This document shows, in pieces, positions 45,501 through 56,900 of a stretch of 64,000 nt of DNA (the stretch's first letter is position 1; each line of letters opens with the position of its first letter). The notes beneath the pieces are model-generated. The model worked only from the letters and a program-made list of their open reading frames with translations, did not search any database and was not told the DNA's origin. This stretch comes from Ciona intestinalis (lineage: Eukaryota; Chordata; Ascidiacea; Phlebobranchia; Cionidae), in NCBI RefSeq assembly GCF_000224145.3, contig NW_004190384.2, positions 358,908 through 422,907 of the forward strand, written 5' to 3'. The translations under genes and the position numbers were made by a program.

Positions 45501-48500
45501 AACGGCTATAGCTCAAGCCCAGTGGTCACTTATGTCTTATAGGTTGTCTGAATTGTCAGCCATACATTAAACTATAATTGTAAAAAAACAATCGCCCACA
45601 AAGGTACATAAGTGGTAAAAGTTAAATTTATTCAATAACTTGTGCATGCAGTACCTTCTGAGCTTCCACTTGCAACAAGTAGTAAGCAACTTACAACAGG
45701 AATGTCTCCTTTCCAGGTAAAACAACAACTTGTGAACTAACACAACTTTTATGCTGGTTATAAAAATATTTGAACACAAAATAGTAATCACTGATAGATC
45801 CACGTGTGTCATAAATCTTTGGCCACAGGAGAATAAAACAAGTTACATTCATTTACTCATAACTATATTTTAACGATGTAACTTCATGTATTTGATTCAT
45901 CCACCAGGTGGAAGCGCATGACCACGGAGCAACTACAGGCTCAGACACAAGCAGGGAACTTCTCATCAACTTTACCCCAAACCAAGTTAAACCGTTCACA
46001 TTCCCTGTGTACGTTTCACCGGATACCAAGGAAGATATTGTAAGTTACGTTGTATTGCGTGTAACTAGATCTAGTATTGCTATTGTGTAATAAAAAAAAC
46101 TACCAATAACTGTTCAGGCTCCAGATGCATTAGGTGAAGTTCCAATTGACCAAACAGAAGTTGCAGCGAAACGAAACATTCCATTCCATGATCTGGTGGT
46201 GCCACGTTATTATGAACTAGCTGGATACAAACGACATAACGTTGACGATGCGTTGAACAATTATGTTTCACCTGGGTTGGCACGACAACTAAGGACAGGA
46301 GCTGAGGTATTACCACACCTAGCAATAATTGCTCCAACCCAGTGGTCATGAGTTGTCTAAATTGTCAGCTATACAGAAAAATATCACCCACAAAGTAACA
46401 TACGTGGTAACTCGTAAGCAGGCGCGAGGTGTATGAAACAGAACAATCGTGTTGTAACGACTGTCATTGCCCCGCCACGCGAGGATAAATAAGTTACATT
46501 CATCTATTGTTGTTTGTTTCTTTAACCAAGAAAACACCTTTTGTTTTAGTAGCTGTTATAAACTGCCAGGCATAAAAAATGTGGCTTTATTTAAGAAACT
46601 GAGGAAGATGTTAAAAATATTATTATAAAAATATATTTCCTCAAAGAATGGTTATAGGTTTGTATTTGTCCATACACAAGTCATTGGTTTTTCTCCACTT
46701 ATTTAATTACTATTTTAGTATTTTTATACGAGGGGGCCACTTGATCAAAAAAAAAAGTAACATAATAAAAATATATTTATACTATTTATTTACAGGATGA
46801 AATAATTCAAGTGATTCTACCCTCGAAACAAAACAATGGAGGAAGTGATTCAAAAGTAAGGGCCAACAAAACATTTTTTGTTAAATTATTTTTTTTTGAA
46901 AAGCTTTTCAAAAACTCATATTATACAAAGGAACTGCCATGTTTGTGTTAAAACTGACCAGAAAATCCATGTTTTATGCTTTATTATTCAAAGAGTTTTA
47001 ATTAAATATGTAATTAAAGATGATAGATGATGAAACAAGTGAGATGTTGCTTACTGAGGAACACGAGCCAACCAGCGGTCTCATACCTCCAGCAGGATTG
47101 TTCAAGAATCCATCTTATCATAAACTTCATGTGTTTGTAAGTTGATGAAATGGCTCTGTGGCTGACAACAAATTTGTCTACAAATACAGTTGTTGTCAGA
47201 TTTTTTGGTGTTGTTTTTTAAATGATATATATAGAGAGAGAGAGAGAGTGAGAGAGAAGTTTTTTGATTTTGATATTTTGATATGTTTTTATAAATGAGT
47301 ATTTTGTGCAGAATCCTGTGCCTGGTTTATCCCAACATTACATTCCATTACAACACAGTGAAGTTGATCAGAGTTACCATCTCTGTCCAATACCAAGGTA
47401 TTCTTAATATGGGGGTGTGTAAGACAATTGAATAAATGTAACTTATTTATCCTTGCATGACCGGAAAGCGACAGTCGTTATCACACGGGTTTAACACCTC
47501 GTGCCAGCTTACGAGTTACCATATATGTAAATGTGTGGGTAATGATTTTTCTGCATTGCTGACAACTCATTAGTGAGCCCTGGGTTTCAGCAGTTATCGT
47601 TAAGTATCTTGTGCCCGCTTATGAGTTACTGTGTATGTTATTTTCATTTGTTCATTTTCCTGTCTTTGATACATTATGATTAACCACTAACCCACCCAAC
47701 ACAGATACAACCAATTACCAGCAGCCAAGAAATTTATCGATCGTGAGGTAAATATAATGTTTGGTAAATAATTTGAAAGTTTGATTATTTTGTGAAATGC
47801 CAAAATAAGATAAGAACAAAATATATTTTATTCTGATAACACTGAAGATGGTCTTAGTTTTTAAACCGAATGTTTGAAATGAAAGTCGTATCATACAAAT
47901 GGTATGTAATGTTTGTATTGAAACTAACCGCAAAATCCTATGTACATCAAAACACTTTCAAGCATTTCAATTTTAAATACTTTGTATTTTCCAGGATGTG
48001 ATCAAAGGAATTATGAGTTGGAAGAAATTTTCCTCGCACGGGCTCGCTGCTTTATCAACCACACCCACTTTATCCGATGTGTGGCTGCCACGATGGTGGG
48101 TGGATAGCTTATAATCACCAAGAAACACAACAGGGGGTTGAAAAGCAATGCCACAAAACAAAAATATTTTCGTTTAAAAAATACCCCACCCCACTTTTTT
48201 ACTTTGATGTACATTGTAGATGAATTTTTAATCTAATTAATTTTGGGTTTAAAAAAGCTTGGGAACCACACTGGCTGTGCTACTGCTCACATCTATGTTG
48301 AAAAGTATTTTTATCCCTTTGTGGCGGGCAAGTCGTTATAACACGAGTGTTCTGTTTCATACACCTCGTGGCCGCTTACAAGTTACCACGTATGCAACTT
48401 TGTGGGTGATTGATTATTTCCACTGGTTGAAGCAATTGCCGTTTAGTGTCTTGCTTAAGGACACATACGCCCACAATGGTAGCAGCGACGAGCCTTGAAC

Positions 48501-50215
48501 CCATTACCTCTGGGTTAGAGGCATGTGTACTAACCATTATGTAACGGCGCTAAAAATTTCAGCCTTTAAATTTGTTCCTTAATATTTGGCAGGAGCGACA
48601 ATTTTAGTCAAGCCATGTTACCAAGTGAAACACCTCGGTTATTAAATCAACTTCCACAAGACGATCAAATGTTTCTAACTGAGGAGTAAGTTATGTTGGA
48701 TAATGTGGTTTCATTTTGTGCTGCATAAAATAACATGATTTATCTTTTTGAGTGTTTCAAAGGAGATCAGATTTAATAAAACAGAAGATATTATCAGAAA
48801 ACGACAGTTGTTGTAATTATTATTGGTAAACATTAGTTACCACTAAAATACCCACGTTGTAACTCGTTAGCGGGCACGAAGTGTATGGAACAGGACACCC
48901 CTGGTATAACCACTGTCGGTGCCCCACCATGCAAAGATAAATAAGTTACATACGTGGTAACTCGTGAGCGAGCACGAGGTGTATGAAACAGAACACCTGT
49001 GTTATAACGACTGTCGTTGCCCCGCCATGTGAGAATAAATAAGTTTCATTCATTCATATACTGTTGTTACAACGATTGTTTCCACTTCAGAGAAGAAGAA
49101 ATAAATGTGATTTCACCGGAAATGATCGCTGCTCAGTTTGCCATGGAAGAACAACTAAGGTCCGAGGTTGAGGAAGATGGAAACAAAGTGTAAGGGACTA
49201 TTTACTTTACATTAACTTTATTTATTTAAATACATGAGCGTGGATCAAATTAATTAAAAGCAAAAAGAAGGGAATTAGTAGAGAAAGGACATCAATAAAA
49301 ACTACATGAGTAAAAGTGTGGCTGATTAACCCACAACTTACTTTAAATATGAAATACACGATATACATGGGGGTGGTATCTTTATGCAAACTTTTCATTA
49401 GATTAGAAGTTTCAATGTATCTAAATATGAATACCTTGTTCTTTGTTCCCTATGTGTAGCGAACACGTTCTTTCATTAAAATAAATGTAAATAAGTTTTA
49501 ACCGTTAGTGTGTTTTAACGACTGTCGTTTTGACGATATGTCCAGTGTATTTTTGTTTAAACTATTCTTTATCTACGCTATAATATTCGAAGAGACAAAT
49601 ATAAAAGTCAATATTATATACACGCTCTGCCTATCTTCGTGCCAAAACAATACCTCAAATTATTTTTCTGTCACGCTATGTTGAAAAGTAGAATACTATG
49701 TTGCGTAAAATACCTTTTTATTTTAGGTTTTGTATGTTTAAACATGATGAAACTTCATTTTATTTTCAGAGATGAATTTCCAAACTCATCAAAACTCCCA
49801 ACAAACAACATTGGTATTTCAACTCTTGGACCAACATCAAGGTAGTTATTGAGCACGTAGCGCTCGTTTCGATTATTTTTCATCAAATAGTTGTTCTTGT
49901 TACTTGCATTGAAAATTTCGGCACATCTCAAACAAAATTTCAAAAGCTTGGGCTCGGCTTTAACGTAAAGCTAAAGCTCTGAACCGAGCACTAATGATGT
50001 CATTAAGGAAAAAGGAGTATAAGAATTGTTTTTTTTTAGTCGAAATTCAATTATAATGACTGTTATTGCCCTGCCAGGCGAGAAACTTGTATTTACTAAT
50101 TCATTACAGGGAAGGCAGACAAAGAGATCTTGAAGTTTTCATTCAAAACAAATTTGACAAACTTGGTGGAAGAATGCTGGAGCAAGTTACAAAGACAGGG
50201 TTGAATGAATTGTAA
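39565..50215 (+). CDS. cfap221: Cilia- and flagella-associated protein 221 (PCDP1)
   Basis: CFAP221 is part of the C1d projection of the axonemal central pair and helps control ciliary beating. There are 22 exons: 39565-39685, 40097-40284, 40964-41059, 41269-41479, 41921-42089, 42389-42507, 42906-43037, 43364-43511, 44031-44211, 44614-44785, 45652-45716, 45908-46039, 46118-46306, 46796-46855, 47020-47136, 47312-47397, 47705-47747, 47995-48095, 48593-48685, 49091-49189, 49770-49841, 50110-50215. The total is 2700 bases, 899 residues (human about 840). Residues about 50-262 form the ASH/MSP-like region: [66 protein letters not shown] is another conserved block. The start at MAAIKSHR is preferred; an in-frame ATG 60 codons upstream is possible. 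Confidence 0.93.
40690..40870 (-). mobile_element. Interspersed repeat family B
   Basis: AGGTGTAGTTGCTACACCTAG and nearby words match the inverted family B copy at 29100-29260. It lies in CFAP221 intron 2. Confidence 0.5.
42240..42365 (+). repeat. SINE tail
   Basis: Forward tail with CGAGGTGTATAAAACAGAAC and GTTATAACGACTGTCGTTGC. A second partial tail is at 42568-42650. Intronic in CFAP221. Confidence 0.75.
43780..44010 (-). repeat. SINE
   Basis: Reverse copy with CAGTAGTCATTATAACACGG and head words GGACAGAGGAAGGCGTGC. It ends just before CFAP221 exon 9. Confidence 0.65.
44790..45425 (+). repeat. 17-bp minisatellite, about 37 copies
   Basis: The unit TTGTTTCAATCATCTGG is repeated with rare variants: TTAATTTAATC, TTGATTTAATC, TCAATCGTC and, in the last unit, ATCATGTGG. 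It fills the intron between CFAP221 exons 10 and 11. Because 17 is not a multiple of 3, all three forward frames stay open and produce spurious reading frames. Confidence 0.97.
45436..45620 (+). repeat. SINE head and middle
   Basis: Forward copy directly after the minisatellite: CACAGTGGTTAGAGCGCCTG, then GCTCAAGCCCAGTGGTCACT and GTTGTCTGAATTGTCAGCCA. Confidence 0.75.
46315..46505 (+). repeat. SINE middle and tail
   Basis: Forward copy from AATTGCTCCAACCCAGTGGT to GCCCCGCCACGCGAGGATAA. It begins a few bases after the donor of CFAP221 exon 13. Confidence 0.8.
47430..47625 (-). repeat. SINE tail
   Basis: Reverse tail of the CCGGAAAGCGACAG subtype, with a second partial tail (TTGTGCCCGCTTATGAGTTA) behind it. 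Confidence 0.7.
48315..48555 (-). repeat. tRNA-derived SINE
   Basis: Reverse near full-length copy, from AAGTCGTTATAACACGAGTG to the head TAACCATTATGTAACGGCGC. Confidence 0.8.
48835..49055 (+). repeat. Two tandem SINE tails
   Basis: Two consecutive tail units, each with GAGGTGTATG-like and CACTGTCGGTGCC/GACTGTCGTTGCC segments, without a head. Confidence 0.75.
49350..49690 (+). mobile_element. Interspersed repeat family B
   Basis: Forward copy with TAATATTCGAAGAGACAAAT and CAAAACAATACCTCAAATTA, the mirror of 28927-29260. Intronic in CFAP221. Confidence 0.7.
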
Positions 50216-50269
50216 CGAGGGGTTTAACAGATTTTATGAGTTGTTTGTATAAACAATATTTTGCTGATA

Positions 50270-50275
50270 AATAAA
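50270..50275 (+). terminator. CFAP221 poly(A) signal
   Basis: AATAAA 55 bp after the stop codon. Confidence 0.65.
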
Positions 50276-50989
50276 TTTATTTTTGCACTTGAAATGTTTA
50301 AATTAAAAGATACAGCAGAAGATAGAACTTACATGCTACGATAATTATTAAAGTGTTTGACGAGTAATTAAAGTTTATAAAAGCGCTTATTTACCAACAA
50401 AGTTACATCAGTACAAAGTAACAACAAAACCATAAATAAATGAAATGATTTAAAACTACTTTATTCTAACTTTGAAAACTCCTTTCTTAGTTAATCTGGA
50501 TAAACAAGTTGAAATAAATCACGAAAAAAATTATTTTAAATACGACCATAGTTTTAAACTAATAACAAAAAGATATTCTCTTTATACAAAACTCAAAATC
50601 AATAAAAGCAAATTTTTACAAATATGAATATTATGCATTATTTTAACTCTATTAACATAAATATTAAAACTCACCTGAATTCTCATTAAACAGTAAATTT
50701 GAAAATAATATTTATGTAAAATGATAAATGCGTCAGTTTCATAGATGTAATATATATTCCGTTAATCTGGCTTTAATCTAATCGACAAATCTGGCTTTAA
50801 TCTAATCGTTAATCTGGCTTTAATCTAATCGACAAAAATGAATTCTTTTGAAAAAAAAGAAGATGATGAAATTTCAGGCTGAACATAAAACTCTTTTTTC
50901 GGTTCTGTACATTTACATGAATGTGTTTGGTTATTATAACAGTTATTTTAAAATAACATTCAGTGTGGACCTTCGTAATTCCTAACCAC
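50276..50989. other. Convergent 3' flanks
   Basis: AT-rich sequence between CFAP221 and the oppositely oriented coiled-coil gene. A short unit, AATCTGGCTTTAATCTAATC, is repeated three times at 50764-50833. No gene was seen. Confidence 0.6.
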
Positions 50990-53900
50990 TCAGTCGCTAC
51001 TATTATGAGGTTTGAACTTTTGTGTTTTATCATCAAGATGTCGCGTTTCGTCCTCACTTTCCTCACCAACCTGATGATTGAGAAATATTTCAATCTTGAT
51101 CCCGTGATCATCACTTACTGCTCTTCCCGATGGTGCGGACTTTATCCTCTCATCTACTTGTGATGCAACAACATGTTGTTCCTCCACAGATACATTGCCA
51201 TCATTTTCATCGTCACCTGGTTTGGTAATAAATTTTACTAATATAATAAGTTGGGGTAAGATGGGACATCCCGTTTGGTAATGAACCAATATTTACAAAA
51301 TTATAAAACTGTAGCCCTGTGACTCTAAATGATCATTTTAATTCGTTAAAAACCTTATCATTTTAATGTTTTTATGATAAATATTAAACACCATAAAAAA
51401 TATTTTTCGAAACAACATTTTCCCCGGATGTAAATTAATTGCACATAAATACAGTAGTCATGTGTTCATGTTTTATGTTTTTCTTAAAAAGAAAAATTAA
51501 ACATTCTTGAGAATTCTATTTCTAATAATCTTTGTCATATTTAATATCCCTCCCAAAATACACTAAAGCCTCACCCGTAATATTATTCGTATTCTCTCTT
51601 GCAAAGTTATCTGGCCCATCCTCAACTTTTGCATCAACTTTTGAACAAACATTATCTTGTTCTTTATCAACAACTGTTGTGTGCGGTTCAACCAAGACTT
51701 TGTCTTTAACATTCTGTTGTGTTGGACTTGCTTCTGTAGATTTAGGAACGATAACTTTCCGTTGAGTTTTGTTTGTTCTCATAGTCGGCTGTGGGAGTTT
51801 TCTTCCAGAAGATTTCGGAAAACTTTTTTTAAACTGAACATTGTTGGAGGGTTTGGTGACCACTGTGTTGCTTTGAGATTCAAGACTTGTGGAGGAAATT
51901 GAACCTGGATAGTTGGATGGTTTCTTTACTTTGAAACCACTTCCATTTCTTGCATTGGAATTTAAATTGTGGTTGTTTTTTCCATATTTTCCATTTTCTT
52001 GGCCCTTCTTCCCAGGTTTATTCAATTGTTTTTGTTGAGTTGCTGTTTTCTTACTTTCTACTGACTGAAGTTTTAATTTCGAACCAAGATCGGTAGTTGC
52101 AGTATGTTTGACAAGTTTTGTTTTTGGTTTAAATCTATCATCAGTTTTCCAGAAAGCAATTTTCGACGGCACACTCGCGTAACTTGAAACTCTAGGTTTG
52201 GTTTGACTCGAAACACGTTTGCTTCCTGACGATGAGCTTTTAATACCAGGAGATTCTGAAATATTTGAAGCTAAACTGCTCGCTGGTTTCTGTTTAGTTT
52301 GTTGTGCGGTTGTTTTGTCATTTTCACTTGGTGGAACAACTGGCAGTTTTCGTTTCACTTTTTTGGGCGGACTTTTAGGAGATGAAACTAATTTACTTCC
52401 AAGTTTAAGTGAAGACTGAGTATTTGTGTCAGTTGACGCTTTGCTTATTTTACTACTTGGTGTAACTGGAAGTTTTCTTTTAGATTTTTCTTTTCCATTT
52501 AAAACTTTTGACTTATTTCTAACCGCTGCAACTTTATCATTTCTTCTACAAGGTTGTTTTTCAAAACGTTTGTATTCGGAATCAAAATCCTTTTCTGTGT
52601 CTTTAAATTTTGAATAACTTAAAGTTGGTTTATGGTTGGGTTTCATTTGAATATCTTGTGCTAATACTTGAGCATTGTCATCACTGCTGTCATGGTGGGT
52701 CGGGGTTATTTCCGCGACTTCGTTTAAAGAAACATCATATTTAAGCAACTCACCCAACAAACCAGGTGGTTCAGAATCACTTTTAACATTCTTTACGTCA
52801 TAATCTTCAACACAACTGTCAGAAAACTCTGAAAACCCTTCATCAAGTTGAAGCTTGTTCACACTTTGGTTGGTTTCAATTGCTTTAAATGAATCTTTAC
52901 CAGTGTCATCAGATTTATTCAAGGGATTTCTTTTATCAGGAAGAGTGATGTTTTTCCAGTTTACTGTCAATAAATTAATTAAAGTTATTTGGCAATTGCT
53001 CCAACCCAGTGGTCCCTTATTGGTTGTCTAAATTGTCAGACATGCAAAAATGCAAAAATGCAAAAAATAATTTTGGCAGAACGACTGTTGTTGCCCCGCC
53101 ATGCAATAATAAATATATGTTGTTGCATTATACACTTGCCCAGGTATGAAACCCTGGCAGTTCTTTCAAGCTTAGTAGCCACCTTTTAGTTAGCCAACCA
53201 TTAACCCTCTGACAAATTTTACAACTTAATAAATATTTAACATAACATAATACACCCAACAGCAACAAGATATATAATAAAAATAACTTACACATCGTTC
53301 TTGCTTTCAACCAGGCTCTCTTTAGTCTCGCTTTCTGTTCTGCCTTTTTTCTTAATTCTCTCGCTTCCATCAATTCAACCTGAGCTCTTTCAAGCGAGAG
53401 AGATTCTTTACGGAGTCGCCACTTTGTAAATTCACTTTGTGCCAACTCCTGTCTGTCAAGCGCCATCCACTCCGACACGCATTGTAACGACTCCTTTTGA
53501 GCATTATCCATCATGTTCAAACTGTCAAGTGTTAATGAATGGAACTTATTTATCTATGCATGGCGGGGCAACGACAGTTTATTATAATATGAATGTTCTG
53601 TTTCATACACCTCGTGCCCGTTAAGGAGTTACCACATGTGTAACTTTGTAGAATTTTTTTTCTAAATGGATGAAAATTTATACAATCAATTAGTGACCAC
53701 TGGGTTAGAGTAATTGTCATTTGGTTTCTTGCCCAACGCCCATAATGGTAGCAGATGGGAGCAAAAAGGTCAAAACATTTAAAGTTTAAATAAACATGGC
53801 CACACTTCATATAAAAACTTTCAAATATATTTCCATAAAAATTTGATTCACCGTTTTTCTTTCTGTTTTTGTTTTTTCCATTCTTCAAATGATTTCACAC

Positions 53901-56900
53901 GACGAGTTTTCTTCCAATCGTCGTAATATTGTTTCATTTCCTCCGTTTGTTGTTTGGCTTTCTTCTCTTCCTCTCTCCTCCTCTTATTTGTTTCTTCCAC
54001 CTTACTCTTGTACCACGCAGTAAACTTTCGCTCGCGCATTTCCTCTCTGGAGGATTTCAACAAATGTCAACCGTGCATCAAGAATCATTATAACACAGTC
54101 AGTTTCATACACCTCGTGCCCGCTTACACAATTTAGCATGTATTTAACTTTGTACCTGACTGTTTTTGGAGATTTTTTCTTCTTATTTATGGTTCACAGC
54201 CAGTAAACTACTTAAACTACCATGTAGTACTCAATATGTTCAGCTGTAAATGAGTAGTCATATTACAACTTGCAAATATTGGACCAATATTAGAAACAGA
54301 ACACCTGCGTTATACGACTGTCCATGCCCCACTACAGGAGCATAAATGTGTTAGGTTCATTTACTCACAATTTCTGTTTTTCTTCTTCAGTTTGACCTCG
54401 TGTGTTCAAAGGTTTCTCGACGCTTTGTCTTCGTTTTTCTTTCATCCAATCATCAAATGTCTTACCATTTTCAAGAGATTTTGATCTTTTATGAAAAGTT
54501 CTGTTTGTATCCAAATCTAAAACCGAACCACTTTTAATTTGGTAAAGCATTCCAGGGCCTGTGGTAAAGCTTGTTTCTGCTACCATTGCTGCTTGTTAGT
54601 GTCCTTGGGCAAGACAGTTAAGGACAATTGCTTCAATTCAGTGATCACTAATTGACTGAAGCAATTGCCTGAGACCTAAACTCTACAGTATCGGCATACA
54701 TTACTAATAACTAAAAAATCTTCAAAATACAATCACCCACAAGTATATACACCTCCGGGTTATCAAACAAAACACCTGTGTTATAATGAACTAATACAGA
54801 GACACCCACTGCTTAAGTTAAGCAACATAACTTAGAAACAAACCTGTTTTGGTTGGTTGTTTGTTCTTTTTAGTTTCTAGCCATTGTTCAAATGTAATTT
54901 CCCAACTTCTTGGTGCAAAGTTGGCAGTTTCAACCTGTTACATAAAATGATAACTTTATCTCAAAGAGATATTGATGATGACTCGTCGAATGGCAGATGA
55001 AACAATTTTGTTTTAAATCATAAAACAAACAAAAGCTTTTACCCTGCTGATAGTCTATATAAACCAACAGAGTTAAATATTGAAGTATTCAACACATAAT
55101 TGATTCTGATTCACAAATATGATCATATTGTCGCATTTAAGCAATGTTGCCCCAGATTTTGTGCAAAATTCAAAACATTACGCATAGACAAAAACTTCTA
55201 TAACAACTGTGTTTAATATTAAACCAATATTCTTACTTTAGTAGAACCAACCGGATTTAATTTCATTTGGTTTGTTTCATTATTTCTGCGTTGTATGAAT
55301 TGTTTATGCTTAGATGCTAGCCACTCCTGGTACGCCTTTTCACTTTTATCTTTTCGTATTTCTTTCTGCTTTTCACTGTTGGGTATAAAATAAATGTAAA
55401 ATTTAACTAAAATTGTGAAGAAATTTCTATGTATTGTGTCACAATATACCTATGCATTAAAATATTGTTTTATCTTTCTGAATAAATCACTAAATTGTTT
55501 ATTTAAACTTTATTACATAATCTTACAGTTCGCGTTGCTTTTCCTCAGCAAAGAGATGACCTTTTTTCTTTTTCTCGCTTGAAACTCTTTCATGAGCAGA
55601 ATAAGTAGATTGGCTTGGTTGGGAAACTTCTTTCTTTTTCTCCATAACGGAGTAAAAAAGGTCTTTTTCTTCATTCTCTGGATTTAGGTTTTGTCTAAAT
55701 CTGAAAACATATTTATTATGAGTAAATGCTCTGCATAAGTAAATAAACTCTAGGACCAAATGCTTTTTTTATTACAACATAAATATATTTTTATTAATTA
55801 TCTAAAATAAGAGGCTTAGATTAATCGAAGAAAGAGGAATTAGCAGCAAAACCATTATTAAATCATTATTAAATGTTGGTTAAAATATAAATAAAACACT
55901 AACATTGGTTCAACAGAGTTGTTCACTTGATCGGTTTGAAATAAATCATTAGTTTCTTGATTGACTGGTTGATCTTTATTTCCATCATCATTAGTTTCTT
56001 GATTATTGACTTCAATAACTTCGACTCCTTCTTCACGACTGTAATGATATTTACTTTTATACAATCCTAACAAAATGCATATAACGCAGAAAGCTACCAG
56101 GCATAATGTAAATTTATCCTTTTTCTGCTAATCTGATATAAAAAATCATTAATTTTATTTGAATTTTTGATGCAACAGCATAAAGCATGAAATAAAAAAG
56201 AATTTGGTATTTTTACATATCCGATGAACCAAAACAGGTTTGCTGTGGTTAAATTAATAGTTTCTTCAACCGTGATAACACCAATTGTTAAAACATACTA
56301 TGAACATAAATATATAAATTATGCTATGTCAAAATACTCAGCTGAGTAACCAAAACTAAATGCTATTTGTATTAAATAAATGAATCACTTATTTATCCCC
56401 TCGGGGCGGGGAAACGGCAGTTGTTATAACACCAGTGTTCTGTTTCATATATCTTATGTCCGCTTATGAGTTACCACGTTTGTAACTTAGTGGGTAATTG
56501 TTGTTTTCTGTATAGTTGGCAACTTGGACAACCTAAAAATGACCACTGGGTTGGAGCAATTGCCGTTAAGTGTCTTGCCCAATGACACATACGCCAACAA
56601 TAGTAGCAGCATAAAGTCTTAAATTAAAATTTTAAACACAAATACTTAAACAATTATTCCTACAAGTTTCACCTTAAATATTGAAACATCTTAGTTAAAC
56701 AGTTTAATTAAAAGTTTGTGGTTTAAACTGACAAGTACCTTGCTCTGTATTTGAACTAAACAAACATCACAAATTGTTCAAACAAAAGTAGATTTACAAT
56801 GTGTCAATAACAAACTAAAACTTGCTACAACTTTAGTAAATAAACCAAGCAAACCTTAAATCTGGTAATTTTTTTTATTTCTATTAAAACACTAACTGAA

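Noticed and set aside
44596..45570. Long overlapping open frames of [17 protein letters not shown] repeats
   Set aside because: They are the 17-bp minisatellite read in three frames. The true exon ends at 44785 with a GTAAGT donor.
51532..52617. Plus-strand frames of 63-81 residues
   Set aside because: Antisense shadows of the large Lys/Ser-rich exon.
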